Position numbers and translations under genes: made by a program
The notes under the pieces: generated by a model
The model's database searches: none
Told to the model about the DNA's origin: nothing
The model's input: only the letters and a program-made list of their open reading frames with translations
Origin: Lysobacter luteus
Lineage (GTDB): Bacteria; Pseudomonadota; Gammaproteobacteria; Xanthomonadales; Xanthomonadaceae
DNA length: 64,000 nucleotides
Reading direction: 5' to 3'
Assembly (NCBI RefSeq): GCF_907164845.1
Contig: NZ_OU015430.1
Location: forward strand, 1,292,001 to 1,356,000
Shown here: one piece after another, positions 8,397 through 17,701 of the stretch
Numbering within the stretch: the first letter of the stretch is position 1
Layout: each line of letters begins with the position of its first letter

Positions 8397-11300
8397 GGGT
8401 CTTACCTCCCGCCGGCGCGTCGAGCGCCGGTGCGGTCGCTTCGCGCCTGCCGAACAGGCGCTGCACGACCACGAAGAACAGTGGAATGAAGAACAGGCCG
8501 AGCAGGGCACCGGCGATCATGCCGCCGAGCACGCCGGTGCCGATCGCGCGCTGCGCACCGGAGCCGGCGCCAGACGCGATCGCCAGTGGCAGCACGCCCA
8601 TGCCGAATGCCAGCGACGTCATCAGGATCGGCCGCAGGCGGTCGCGCACGGCCTGCATGGTCGCCTGCACCAGCTCCATGCCCTCGGCCATGTAGTCCTT
8701 GGCGAAGGCGATGATCATGATCGCGTTCTTGCTGGTAAGACCGACCGTGGTCAGCATCGCCACCTGGAAGTACACGTCGCGTTCCATGCCGCGCAGGCTG
8801 TTGGCCAGCACTGCGCCAAGGATGCCCAGCGGCGCCACCATCAGTACCGCGGTCGGGATCGTCCAGCTCTCGTACAGCGCGGCCAGGCAGAGGAACACGA
8901 TCAGCAGAGACAGGGTGTACAGCAGCGGCGTCTGTGCGCCGGCCTGGCGCTCCTGGTAGGACAAGCCGGTCCACTCGATGCCGATTCCGGTTGGCAGCTC
9001 CGACACCATCCGCTCGACCTCCAGCATCGCGTCGCCGGAGCTCACGCCGCCGGCGCTTTCACCCTGGATCTGCATCGCCGGCACGCCGTTGTAGCGCTCC
9101 AGCCGGACCGGACCGTACTCCCAGTGCGAACTGGCGAACGCGGTGAACGGCACCATCTGGCCCTGGTTGTTGCGCACCGACCACAGGTTGAAGTCCTCCG
9201 GCACCATGCGGAACGGCGCGTCGGCCTGCAGCATCACCCGCTTGACCCGGCCGCGGTCGATGAAGTCGTCGATGTACTGGCCGCCCCAGGCCGCCGTCAG
9301 GGTCGAGTTGATCGCCGCGATCGACAGTCCCAGTGAGCTGGCCTTTTCGGTGTCGATGTCGAGCTGGAACTGCGGCGTGTCCTCCTGCCCGTTCGGGCGC
9401 ACGTTGGCCAGCATCGGGTTCTGCGCCGCGGCGCCGAGGAACTGGTTGCGCGCGCCCAGCAGCGCCTCGTGGCCGAGGCCGGCATTGTCGGTGAGGTAGA
9501 AGGTGAAGCCGGCCGCGGTGCCCAGCTCCGGCATTGCCGGCGGCGCGAACGCAAACGCCAGCGCGTCCTTGATCTGGCTCAGCCCGGCCATCGCGCGACC
9601 GGCGAGCGCGCCGACGCTTTGCTCCTCGGACTCGCGCGCGCTCCAGTCGTGCAGCTTGACGAACGCCATGCCGTTGTTCTGGCCGGAGCCGCCGAAGCTG
9701 AAGCCCTGCACGCTGAACACCGATTCGACGAGGTCCTGTTCCTGTTCCAGGAAGTAGTCCTCGACCTTCTTGATCGACTCCATCGTGCGCTCCTGGGTGG
9801 CGCCCACCGGCGCCAGCACCTGGGCGAACAACACGCCCTGGTCCTCGTCGGGCAGGAACGAGCTGGGCAGGCGGAAGAACATCACGCCCATCACCACCAC
9901 CAGCGCGCCGAAGATGGCCATCGACCGCTTGGGCCGGCTGATCATGCCGCGCACGCCACGACGGTACTTGCTGCTGCCGTCGTCGAACTTCTGGTTGAAC
10001 CAGTGGAAGAACCGCGCCAGCCGGCCCTTGCCACTGTCGTGGTGCTCGCCCTTCTTCAGCGGCTTGAGCATGGTCGCGCACAGCGCCGGTGTCAGTACGA
10101 TCGCAACGAGCACCGACAGCGCCATCGCCGAAACGATCGTCGCCGAGAACTGCCGGTAGATCACGCCGGTCGAGCCGGTCATGAACGCCATCGGCACGAA
10201 CACCGCCGACAGCACCAGGCCGATGCCGACCAGGGCGCCGGTGATCTGGTCCATCGACTTGCGGGTGGCCTCCAGTGGCGACAGGCCTTCCTCGCTCATG
10301 ATGCGTTCGACGTTCTCGACCACAACGATGGCGTCGTCGACCAGCAGGCCGATCGCCAGCACCATCGCGAACATCGTCAGCATGTTGATCGAGAAGCCCA
10401 GCGCGGCGAGCACGCCGAACGTGCCCAGCAGCACCACCGGCACCGCGATCGTCGGGATCAGGGTCGCGCGGAAGTTCTGCAGGAACAGGTACATCACCAG
10501 GAACACCAGCACGATCGCCTCGAGCAGGGTCACGATCACGCCCTTGATCGAGACCTGCACGAACGGCGTGGTGTCGAACGGCAGCACGGCCTTGAGGCCG
10601 GGCGGGAAGAACGGCGACATTTCATCCAGCGTCGCCTTGACGCCCGCGGCGGTGTCCAGCGCGTTGGCGCCGGTCGCCAACGAGACTGCGATGCCGGTGG
10701 CCGGCTGGCCGTTGTAGCGGGTGATGAACTCGTAGTTCTCCGCGCCCATCTCCACCCGGGCGACGTCGCCCAGCTTGAGCACCGAGCCGTCCGGGTTGGC
10801 CCGCACGACGATGTCGCGGAACTGCTCCGGCGTCTGCAACCGCGACTGCGCGGTGATCGAGGCGTTGATCTGCTGGCCTTCGATGGATGGCGCCGCGCCC
10901 AGCGCGCCGACCGCGACCTGCGCGTTCTGGGCCTGGATCGCCGCGGTGATGTCGCCCGGTGTGAGGCGGTAGGTGTCGAGTTTGTTTGGGTCCAGCCAGA
11001 TCCGCATCGCGTACTTGGCACCGAATACCTGCAGGTTGCCGACGCCGGGAACGCGGCTCAGCGGGTCCACCAGGTTCGCGCCGACATAGTCGGAGATGTC
11101 GTCCTTGGCCATGCTGCCGTCCTCGGACACGAAGCCGATGACCTGCAGGAAGCCGCTGGCCGACTTGCTGACGTTGACGCCCTGGCGCTGCACTTCCTGC
11201 GGGAGCAGCGGCATGGCCGACTGCAGTTTGTTCTGGACCTGCACCTGCGCGGTGTCGGGGTCGGTGCCGTTCTCGAAGGTCAGGGTGATCGCGGCGCGCC

Positions 11301-11556
11301 CGTTGCCTTCACTGGTCGAGGAGAAGTACAGCAGGCCGTCCAGGCCCTTCATGTTCTGCTCGATGATCTGCGTCACCGAGTCCTGCACCGCCTTGGCGGA
11401 AGCGCCGGGATACACCGCGTTGACCGCGACCGTGGGCGGCGCGATGGTCGGGTACATCGAGATCGGCAGGGTGAAGATCGCCAGTGCGCCGGCGAGCATG
11501 ATGATGATCGCGATGACCCACGCGAAGATCGGTCGGTCGATGAAGAAGCGTGCCAT
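8389..11556 (-). CDS. RND efflux inner-membrane pump, HAE1 (AcrB/MexB-like)
   Basis: Proton-driven export of hydrophobic and amphiphilic drugs. At 1055 residues it has full family length. The N-terminus [16 protein letters not shown] is the first transmembrane helix of the HAE1 subfamily, followed by PTIAPP and a large porter domain. The proton-relay pair Asp407-Asp408 sits in [13 protein letters not shown], exactly at the AcrB numbering, and the second half repeats the membrane bundle near the C-terminus. The gene follows the adaptor gene after 15 bases and overlaps the channel gene. Substrate cannot be read from sequence. Confidence 0.96.
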   Translation of the reverse strand: MARFFIDRPIFAWVIAIIIMLAGALAIFTLPISMYPTIAPPTVAVNAVYPGASAKAVQDSVTQIIEQNMKGLDGLLYFSSTSEGNGRAAITLTFENGTDPDTAQVQVQNKLQSAMPLLPQEVQRQGVNVSKSASGFLQVIGFVSEDGSMAKDDISDYVGANLVDPLSRVPGVGNLQVFGAKYAMRIWLDPNKLDTYRLTPGDITAAIQAQNAQVAVGALGAAPSIEGQQINASITAQSRLQTPEQFRDIVVRANPDGSVLKLGDVARVEMGAENYEFITRYNGQPATGIAVSLATGANALDTAAGVKATLDEMSPFFPPGLKAVLPFDTTPFVQVSIKGVIVTLLEAIVLVFLVMYLFLQNFRATLIPTIAVPVVLLGTFGVLAALGFSINMLTMFAMVLAIGLLVDDAIVVVENVERIMSEEGLSPLEATRKSMDQITGALVGIGLVLSAVFVPMAFMTGSTGVIYRQFSATIVSAMALSVLVAIVLTPALCATMLKPLKKGEHHDSGKGRLARFFHWFNQKFDDGSSKYRRGVRGMISRPKRSMAIFGALVVVMGVMFFRLPSSFLPDEDQGVLFAQVLAPVGATQERTMESIKKVEDYFLEQEQDLVESVFSVQGFSFGGSGQNNGMAFVKLHDWSARESEEQSVGALAGRAMAGLSQIKDALAFAFAPPAMPELGTAAGFTFYLTDNAGLGHEALLGARNQFLGAAAQNPMLANVRPNGQEDTPQFQLDIDTEKASSLGLSIAAINSTLTAAWGGQYIDDFIDRGRVKRVMLQADAPFRMVPEDFNLWSVRNNQGQMVPFTAFASSHWEYGPVRLERYNGVPAMQIQGESAGGVSSGDAMLEVERMVSELPTGIGIEWTGLSYQERQAGAQTPLLYTLSLLIVFLCLAALYESWTIPTAVLMVAPLGILGAVLANSLRGMERDVYFQVAMLTTVGLTSKNAIMIIAFAKDYMAEGMELVQATMQAVRDRLRPILMTSLAFGMGVLPLAIASGAGSGAQRAIGTGVLGGMIAGALLGLFFIPLFFVVVQRLFGRREATAPALDAPAGGKTHD

Positions 11557-11571
11557 GTCGGGGGTCCGTTA

Positions 11572-12795
11572 TTACTTCGACGCGTCGGCGTCGGTGCCTG
11601 CATCGGCAGCGTCGGGCGCGGCAGGTGCTTCGGCCGGGTCGGAATCTGCCGCGGAAGCGTCCGTCGCACCGGCTTCGGTGGCCTGCACGGGCATGCCCGG
11701 CTGGATCTTCTGCAGCCCCTCGACGATCACCCGGTCGCCCGCGACCAGGCCGCCTTCGACCAGCCACTGGTCACCCACGGTGCGGCTGACGGTGACCGCG
11801 CGTGGCTCCACCGCGCCGTCTTCGCCCACCACCATTGCGGTCGCGTTGCCCTTGGCGTCGCGGGTGATGCCCTTCTGCGGGACCAGCAGCCCTTCCTGGC
11901 GCACCGCCGCGCCCACCACGGCGCGCACGTACATGCCCGGCAACAGCAGGTGGTCGGGATTGGGGACCTGCACGCGGAGCAGGTAGCTGCCGGTCGACGG
12001 GTCGACCGTGACCTCGGAGAAGGCGAGCCGCCCGTCATAGGCGTACTCGCTGCCGTCTTCCAGCAGGATCTTCACCGGCAGGTCTGCCTGCTGGGCGGTG
12101 CCCGCGGCCAGGTTCCTGCGCAGGGCCAGCAGCTCGCTGCTGGACTGGGTCAGGTCGACGTACATGGGGTCGGTCTGCTGGATGGTCGCCAGCGGTGTCG
12201 CCTGGTTGGCGGTCACCAGTGCGCCGCGGGTGACCGAGGACTTGCCGATGCGACCACTGATGGGCGCGTTGATCCGTGCGTAGTCGAGGGTCACGCGACG
12301 TCCCTGCAGCGCTGCGCGGGCGACGCCGACGTCCGCCTCGGCCTGGCGGAGTGCGGCCACCGCGTTCTCGTTGTCCTGGCGGCTGACCGCATCGATCTTC
12401 ACCAGTTCGGCTGAGCGGGCAGCAGTGAGTTGGGCGGACTTCAGGCTCGCCTCGGCACGCGCCAGCGCGGCCTGGGCGCTGCTGGCGTCGGCCTGGTAGG
12501 CGGCGTTCTCGAGCTGGTAGAGCGGTTGCCCGGCGTTGACCAGGCCGCCTTCCTTGAAGAGCTGGCGCTCGACGATGCCACTGACCTGGGGCCTGACTTC
12601 CGCGACCAGGAACGGGGCGGTGCGGCCCGGAAGTTCGCGGGTCAGGGTGACCGGGGAAGCGGCCAGCGTCACCACGGTGACCTGTGCGGCCGGTGGTTGC
12701 GCGGGAGCCGGGTCGCCACTGCACGCCGCGAGGGCGATCGTCAGGGCCAGGGGCAGGAGCAGGGTGCGACCGGTCAGGCGGTGGGTCGGGGTCAT
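11572..12795 (-). CDS. RND efflux periplasmic adaptor (AcrA/MexA-like lipoprotein)
   Basis: Membrane fusion protein joining pump and channel. The 407-residue product starts at the ATG at 12795, with a lipoprotein signal ending LAAC at Cys25. The AcrA order is visible: first lipoyl half RPQVSGIVERQLFKEGG, an Ala/Gln-rich alpha-hairpin, the second lipoyl half RINAPISGRIGKSSVTRG, then beta-barrel and membrane-proximal domains. The last 40 residues are acidic and Ala-rich. First gene of the operon adaptor-pump-channel-tetR, served by the promoter and operator at 12855-12884. Confidence 0.95.
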   Translation of the reverse strand: MTPTHRLTGRTLLLPLALTIALAACSGDPAPAQPPAAQVTVVTLAASPVTLTRELPGRTAPFLVAEVRPQVSGIVERQLFKEGGLVNAGQPLYQLENAAYQADASSAQAALARAEASLKSAQLTAARSAELVKIDAVSRQDNENAVAALRQAEADVGVARAALQGRRVTLDYARINAPISGRIGKSSVTRGALVTANQATPLATIQQTDPMYVDLTQSSSELLALRRNLAAGTAQQADLPVKILLEDGSEYAYDGRLAFSEVTVDPSTGSYLLRVQVPNPDHLLLPGMYVRAVVGAAVRQEGLLVPQKGITRDAKGNATAMVVGEDGAVEPRAVTVSRTVGDQWLVEGGLVAGDRVIVEGLQKIQPGMPVQATEAGATDASAADSDPAEAPAAPDAADAGTDADASK

Positions 12796-12854
12796 GTGGG
12801 GCTCGTGGAGGAAACCAAAGGGAACGGGGCGGTCAGGCCGCCCCGGAAGCTGGC

Positions 12855-12874
12855 AAGAATGAACGATCATTCTT
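12855..12874. promoter_or_regulatory. Palindromic operator, likely TetR-type, in the efflux promoter
   Basis: Eight-base arms AAGAATGA and TCATTCTT flank the 4-base centre ACGA. The palindrome is AT-rich against very GC-rich surroundings and lies between and over the -35 and -10 elements of the efflux promoter. GAATGA-N4-TCATTC is the kind of site bound by TetR repressors of drug pumps. That the operon's own TetR binds it is inference. Confidence 0.7.
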
Positions 12875-12884
12875 TTTTTGTCAA
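12856..12884 (-). promoter_or_regulatory. Sigma-70 promoter of the RND efflux operon
   Basis: Reading leftward, a perfect -35 TTGACA (12884-12879) is followed by a 17-base spacer and CATTCT (12861-12856) as a weak -10. Transcription would start near 12849, about 54 bases before the adaptor ATG. The near-consensus -35 with a poor -10 overlapped by a palindrome suits a repressible promoter. Confidence 0.65.
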
Positions 12885-12976
12885 TGGACATGAACAGGCG
12901 CGCCCGCGTTCCCGGGCGGCCTGTGTCCAACAGCTTCTGGAGGGCCGACGCGTCGTGGGGACGCGTCGGCAAAAGT

Positions 12977-14773
12977 TCAGCGCGGTTTCCGCTCGGTGCG
13001 CAGGACCGGATACAGGTTGAAGCGCGCGTCCCACGACGTATGGCGCCGGTAGAAGAAGTCCAGGCGCTCGCGCGGGCTCGCGGCAAACGCCGCGTCTTCG
13101 CGCAGGCGCTTTTCGAAGGCGGCCTTCAGCTGAGGGTCGGCGGCCAGCATCTCGCGGGCGACTTCTTCAGCGACGTAGTCCTCCATGTACTCCTTGCGCT
13201 CGAATGCATTGTTGAACTCCCCCCAGGCGGCCAGCGAATCGGGTGCCTGCGGCTCCAGGATCGCCATCGCCAACTGCGCCTTCGGCTGCGCGATCGGCAC
13301 GAAAAGCGCACCGGCAGCCAGGTCGGCGGTCTCGCCGCGCCAACGACCTTGCAGCTCCAGCCGCTGGTGGCCCTCGACCGACTGCGCCGCGAATTCGCGC
13401 GAGTCGGCGCGAAACGCCTCGACCTTCACGCCAGACATCGGCTGCTCCAGCCGGCGGTACTCGATGGCATGACGGTCCAGCCGCTCGGCCACCCAGGATG
13501 CGTGCGCGGCAGGCACCAGGTAACCGGCGCCGGGCGCCTCCACCACCAGCGACGGCTCGATCCGGTCGCACAGCGGCACGGTCCAGGTCTCGGGGGTGGT
13601 CTCGTCGTAACGGGTCATGGTCGCGCCCGACACCTCCGACGGGGTGCGCGTGTAGGCGTAGCCGCGGAAGTCGATCTGCCGGCATTCGTCGGTGGCCTGG
13701 TAGGCCAGCGCTACGGGCGCTCCACCCAGCTTGCTTGCCCGCGCATCGGCGGCGTGGGCGAGGGCGAGCCACTCGTCGCCGTGCTCGGCCACCTGCCCCA
13801 GCACGGCCATGATGGCGTCGCGGGTCGACTTCACCCGGTGCGGGTAGTCCTTCCACGAGTGCGTCTCCACCAGCATGCCGAGGCGGTTACGCAACTGCAT
13901 GTAGCCGTGCGAGAAGCGCGGTGTCGCCACGCCGTCCTCGAAGCCCGAGGCCGGGTTGTCGTATTGCACGAACGAGGGATAGAACGGCAGCGGCAGCGAG
14001 CCGTGGCCGGCGAGGTAGTCGATGGTGTTGTCGCGCAGCGTGGTGCCCGCCGCTCGCAAGGCCTTGTCGCCGCTGTTGACCGGTTCGACCTGGATGGAGA
14101 TGTCATGTTCGAACTTGGCGCCGTTGGTGACGTGCAGGTCCACGTAGGCCAGCGGGTCCCAACGGTTGATCAGGGCGAGCATCGCCTGCATTTCCGGCGC
14201 GTCGGCCTTCACGTAGCCGCGGTTGAGGTTGTAGTTCTGCGCGGTGGTGCGCCAGCCCATCTCCTTCGGACCGCGCTGGTTGGGGCGGTTCCACGCGCCG
14301 AAGCGCTCATGCCCGTCGACGTTGAACACCGGCACGAACAGGAACACCTGGCGGCGCAACGCATCGGCGGGCACGTCGGGCGCGGTGCCCTCCAGCAGCT
14401 CGCGCAGCGCGAGGAAACCGGCATCCTTGCCGTCGATCTCGCCGGCGTGGATCCCGCCTTGCATCAGGGTGGCCGGGATGCCCTGTTCGCGCGCCGCCTC
14501 CGGGGTGAACGCACCGCTGCGGGTAGCGACCAGCACCTTCATCGGGCGGCCCTCGGGCGTGGTGCCGAAGGTCTCGCAGCGCACCGCGTCGGCATAGCGG
14601 CTGGCAAAGGCGTCGCACAACGCGAGGACTTCGTCGTAGCGGCCGGTCTCGATGAAGCCGCTGCGCTCGGACACGGTCGTCAGCGGCGCGTCCTGGGCCG
14701 GGGCGGGCGTGGCAACGGCAAGCAGGGCTGCCAGCGCGGCAGCGAGCGGGGCGGGATGCGTGCAGCGGATCAT
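12977..14773 (-). CDS. M14 family zinc carboxypeptidase, secreted
   Basis: Exopeptidase removing C-terminal residues, predicted to act in the periplasm or outside the cell. The 598-residue product from the ATG at 14773 has a Sec signal peptide (1 to about 26, cleavage after APAQ). The zinc site is complete: His109 and Glu112 in GGIHAGEIDGKD and His214 in DLHVTNG; Glu303 in LVETHSWKDY is the expected catalytic base. Length beyond the 300-residue catalytic domain implies an extra C-terminal region. It is transcribed toward the efflux operon but separated from it by that operon's own promoter. Confidence 0.9.
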   Translation of the reverse strand: MIRCTHPAPLAAALAALLAVATPAPAQDAPLTTVSERSGFIETGRYDEVLALCDAFASRYADAVRCETFGTTPEGRPMKVLVATRSGAFTPEAAREQGIPATLMQGGIHAGEIDGKDAGFLALRELLEGTAPDVPADALRRQVFLFVPVFNVDGHERFGAWNRPNQRGPKEMGWRTTAQNYNLNRGYVKADAPEMQAMLALINRWDPLAYVDLHVTNGAKFEHDISIQVEPVNSGDKALRAAGTTLRDNTIDYLAGHGSLPLPFYPSFVQYDNPASGFEDGVATPRFSHGYMQLRNRLGMLVETHSWKDYPHRVKSTRDAIMAVLGQVAEHGDEWLALAHAADARASKLGGAPVALAYQATDECRQIDFRGYAYTRTPSEVSGATMTRYDETTPETWTVPLCDRIEPSLVVEAPGAGYLVPAAHASWVAERLDRHAIEYRRLEQPMSGVKVEAFRADSREFAAQSVEGHQRLELQGRWRGETADLAAGALFVPIAQPKAQLAMAILEPQAPDSLAAWGEFNNAFERKEYMEDYVAEEVAREMLAADPQLKAAFEKRLREDAAFAASPRERLDFFYRRHTSWDARFNLYPVLRTERKPR

Positions 14774-14949
14774 GGGCAACTCTCGTGGGAAATGCGTCGA
14801 TGGTAACGCCCGTGCACTGCGCGCCCCGGGCACCGGCGCCGCCGCCGGGCGTCCGGTAGTCTTGGCGCCTTCATGCAACGGCCTCAACCGGGGGGCGAGT
14901 TGCGAGCAACCACCGGACGGCCAGGCGCCGCGACCGAGGAATCCACCGC

Positions 14950-15555
14950 ATGCTGACCCTGATACTCATCGGCGTGACCGTCCTGGTCACCTGGCTCGCC
15001 TTCAAGAACCCCAGGTTGCTGGACCGGCTGATCCTGTGGCCGCCGGCGATCGACCGGCAGCGCCAGTACGATCGCCTGCTGACCCATGGCTTCATCCACG
15101 CCGACTGGCAGCACCTGCTGTTCAACATGATCACGCTGTTCTTCTTCGGCCGGTTCGCCGAGCAGGTCATCAGCGCGATGATCGGCCCGGTCGGCTTCGT
15201 GCTGTTCTACCTGTCGGCGATCGTGATCGCGATCCTGCCCACCTACCTGCGCCACCGCCACGATGCGCGGTACCGCAGCCTCGGGGCATCGGGCGCGGTG
15301 TCGGCGGTGCTGTTCGCCTTCATCCTGGTCCAGCCGTGGTCGCTGATCTTCGTGTTCTTCCTGCCCGTGCCGGCAATCCTGTACGGCGTGTTCTTCGTCG
15401 GCTACTCGATCTGGATGGACCGGCAGGGCGGGGACAACACCAACCACAACGCCCACTTGTCGGGTGCCATCTACGGCGTGCTTTTCATGCTGCTGATGGA
15501 ACCGCGCATCGGCGGCGTGTTCCTGGAGCGACTGGTCAACCCCTCGTTCGGCTGA
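14950..15555 (+). CDS. Rhomboid family intramembrane serine protease
   Basis: Cleaves substrates within the membrane. The 201 residues contain about six hydrophobic helices. The catalytic serine is Ser114 in LGASGAVSAV (GxSG motif) and the catalytic histidine is His169 in NHNAHLSGAIYG; the oxyanion-side HLLFNM (55-60) is also present. There is no cytosolic N-terminal domain, so this is the minimal six-helix form. Divergent from the M14 peptidase gene. The physiological substrate is unknown. Confidence 0.92.
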   Translation: MLTLILIGVTVLVTWLAFKNPRLLDRLILWPPAIDRQRQYDRLLTHGFIHADWQHLLFNMITLFFFGRFAEQVISAMIGPVGFVLFYLSAIVIAILPTYLRHRHDARYRSLGASGAVSAVLFAFILVQPWSLIFVFFLPVPAILYGVFFVGYSIWMDRQGGDNTNHNAHLSGAIYGVLFMLLMEPRIGGVFLERLVNPSFG

Positions 15556-15683
15556 CCGCGGGTGCGGCGATCCCTCACCCCGATTGCATGTGGGGCGTGA
15601 TAGTGAGACAGGACCCACCGTCGCGGTGGGAGGCGCGGACGCCTGCGACCCCGCGCCAGTCGACCCGTCCGATGGAGGAGCGC

Positions 15684-16514
15684 ATGGCAACGACCCCAGT
15701 CCGCAAGGCCAGCAAGAAGACCGCGAAGAAGACCGCGAAGAAGGCGTCGAAGAAGACGGCCGGCACCACCGCAAGCACGACCGCGGCGAAAAAGGCCGCC
15801 AGCAAGAAGTCGACCACCAGCAAGACGGCCGCGAAGAAGACGAATGCAAAGAAGGCGGTAAAGAAGACTGCCGCGAAGAAGACCGCGACCAGGAAGACCA
15901 CGGCCAGGAAGACCACGGCCAGCAAGGCGCCTGCCCGCAAGGTCGCTGCCAGGAAGTCCCCGGCGAAGACGGCAGCAACGAAGAAGGCCGCGAAGAAGGC
16001 GGCCGCAACAAAGAAGGCGGCAACAAAGAAGGCCGCGACCAAAAACGTCGCGACGAAGAAGACTGCGCCCAGGAACACCTCCACCAGGAAGTCCCCGGCG
16101 AAGAAGGTTGCAGCGGGAAAAACCGCGCCGAAGAAGGTTGCAGCAAGGAAGGGCGCAACGAAGAACACGTCATCGAAGAAGACGGCAACCGCGAGCGCCG
16201 CTCCCCGGAAGACCGCCGCCCGCAAGAGCGGGGCCGCGACCGCGCGCGGTCGCAAGGGTGCGTCGATCACGCCCGAGCAGGCACTGGCCAACACCCGGGA
16301 ACTACTCGAGGCCAAGCAGCGCCAGGCGCGCACGACGCAGCCGTGGCAGGCGCTGGACGACCACGCACCAGTCCATGCACCTGAAGGCTACCAGTCCGCT
16401 TCCGCCGCCCAGCACGCCGAAGAGCTGCATGCAGCCGAGGCCCGGTTGCAGGGCATACAGGGCAGCATCAGCACACAGGACCGGCACAACCAGGGCAAAC
16501 GCGACAACCGCTGA
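15684..16514 (+). CDS. Histone H1-like Lys/Ala-rich DNA-binding protein
   Basis: Likely nucleoid-associated protein that binds and compacts DNA. GGAGGAG at 15673-15679 fixes the start at the ATG at 15684 (276 residues). Residues about 5-205 are an almost uninterrupted run of KKTA, KKAA, ARKT and similar short repeats, the eukaryotic H1 C-terminal or AlgP-like composition. The last 70 residues (from about ITPEQALANTRELLEAKQRQA) are different: acidic/neutral, helical, Gln- and His-containing, and may be a protein-contact domain. A small hairpin (15614-15630) lies in the leader. Simple-sequence DNA makes repeat-number variation between strains likely. Confidence 0.88.
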   Translation: MATTPVRKASKKTAKKTAKKASKKTAGTTASTTAAKKAASKKSTTSKTAAKKTNAKKAVKKTAAKKTATRKTTARKTTASKAPARKVAARKSPAKTAATKKAAKKAAATKKAATKKAATKNVATKKTAPRNTSTRKSPAKKVAAGKTAPKKVAARKGATKNTSSKKTATASAAPRKTAARKSGAATARGRKGASITPEQALANTRELLEAKQRQARTTQPWQALDDHAPVHAPEGYQSASAAQHAEELHAAEARLQGIQGSISTQDRHNQGKRDNR

Positions 16515-16556
16515 CCGGCCATTGTCGATGCCATGCCCACGCCATCCGGAGACGTC

Positions 16557-16835
16557 ATGACCGAGTTCGAGATACGCCACCAGCCAGACCGTTCCCGCTT
16601 CGCCGCCGACGTGGACGGCGTGGAGGCCGCCCTCGAGTACCGGATGGAGGGCAGCTGCATGGTCATCACCCACACCCACGTGCCCGAGCCGGTCGGCGGC
16701 CGGGGTATTGCCGGGGCGCTGACGCGGGCTGCGTTCGAGCATGCACGGGTGCAGGACCTCCACGTCCGCCCGGCGTGCTCCTACGCTGCCGGCTGGGTTG
16801 ACCGCCATCCCGAATACGGCGACCTGCTCGGTTGA
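16557..16835 (+). CDS. Small GNAT-like N-acetyltransferase (YjdJ type)
   Basis: Single-domain acetyltransferase of the short YjdJ/GCN5-related class; substrate unknown. The start ATG at 16557 has GGAG immediately upstream. The 92 residues follow the family pattern: an opening strand with EIRHQPDRSRFAADVDG, ITHTHVPEPVGGRGIAGAL as the acetyl-CoA loop (consensus RGxGxA type), and a closing CSYAAGWVDRHPEYGDLL. It lies 42 bases after the histone-like gene and could share its transcript. Confidence 0.85.
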   Translation: MTEFEIRHQPDRSRFAADVDGVEAALEYRMEGSCMVITHTHVPEPVGGRGIAGALTRAAFEHARVQDLHVRPACSYAAGWVDRHPEYGDLLG

Positions 16836-16839
16836 GCTG

Positions 16840-16859
16840 CGGCCCCCACCCGGGGGCCG
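16840..16859. terminator. Possible hairpin terminator after the small acetyltransferase gene
   Basis: Perfect 8-bp stem CGGCCCCC (16840-16847) with GGGGGCCG (16852-16859) and loop ACCC, starting 5 bases after the stop. No T-run follows, so termination is only possible, not clear. Confidence 0.4.
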
Positions 16860-16918
16860 TACTCGCCAACCGGCGGGGCTTGTGCCAGCCTGTGCGCCCC
16901 TCGAGTACCCGGCCCAGC

Positions 16919-17632
16919 ATGCGCCTCAACAAACACATCAGCGAAACCGGCTTCTGCTCCCGTCGCGAGGCCGACCGCCTGATTGCCGAAGGCCGGGTGA
17001 CCATCAACGGCATCCGGGGCCGGGTGGGTTCGGAGGTGGGCGAGGGTGACGAGGTGCGGGTCGACGGCCAGCCGTTGCGGACCCGCACCGTCGCCAAGGG
17101 TCAGAAGCAGCACGTCTACATCGCGCTCAACAAGCCGGTCGGTGTGGTCTGCACCACCGAATCCGGGGTCAAGGACAACATCGTCGACTTCGTCGGCCAC
17201 GAGCGACGGATCTTCCCGATCGGGCGGCTCGACAAGGATTCCGAGGGGCTGATCCTGCTGACCAGCAACGGCGACATCGTCAACGAGATCCTGCGCGCCG
17301 AGAACAAGCTCGAGAAGGAATACCTGGTCGCGGTCAACAACGAGGTCACCCCCGAGTTCCTGCGCGCGATGGCCAAGGGCGTGCCGGTGCACGGACAGAC
17401 CACCCTGCCGTGCAAGACCGGCAAGCTGGGCCGCTTCGGGTTCCGGATCGTGCTGGTGCAGGGGCTCAACCGCCAGATCCGCCTGATGGCCGCCCACTTC
17501 CGTTACCGGGTCAAGCAGCTGGTGCGGGTGCGCATCGGCAACGTCAAGCTCGGCCGGCTCAAGGTCGGCCAATGGCGCAACCTGACCGACGCGGAACTGC
17601 GCGGACTGTTGCCACAGCGCACCGACTGGTAA
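16919..17632 (+). CDS. rluF: 23S rRNA pseudouridine synthase RluF
   Basis: Isomerises uridine in helix 69-proximal 23S rRNA (U2604 in E. coli numbering). The 237-residue form starts at the ATG at 16919, MRLNKHISETGFCSRREADR, which begins the S4 RNA-binding domain directly; an upstream in-frame extension has no family similarity. The catalytic aspartate is Asp105 in IGRLDKDSEGLI. LNKPVGVVCTTE and the closing QLVRVRIGNVKLG are typical of the RluB/E/F group; assignment to RluF rather than RluB rests on GLNRQIRLMAAHFRYRVKQLVR. Confidence 0.88.
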   Translation: MRLNKHISETGFCSRREADRLIAEGRVTINGIRGRVGSEVGEGDEVRVDGQPLRTRTVAKGQKQHVYIALNKPVGVVCTTESGVKDNIVDFVGHERRIFPIGRLDKDSEGLILLTSNGDIVNEILRAENKLEKEYLVAVNNEVTPEFLRAMAKGVPVHGQTTLPCKTGKLGRFGFRIVLVQGLNRQIRLMAAHFRYRVKQLVRVRIGNVKLGRLKVGQWRNLTDAELRGLLPQRTDW

Positions 17633-17701
17633 GCCTTCCGCCTGCATCCGGGCATCACGCCGGCGGCGATAAGGTCGCGCCCAATGAGCAGGGGCCGACC
17701 G

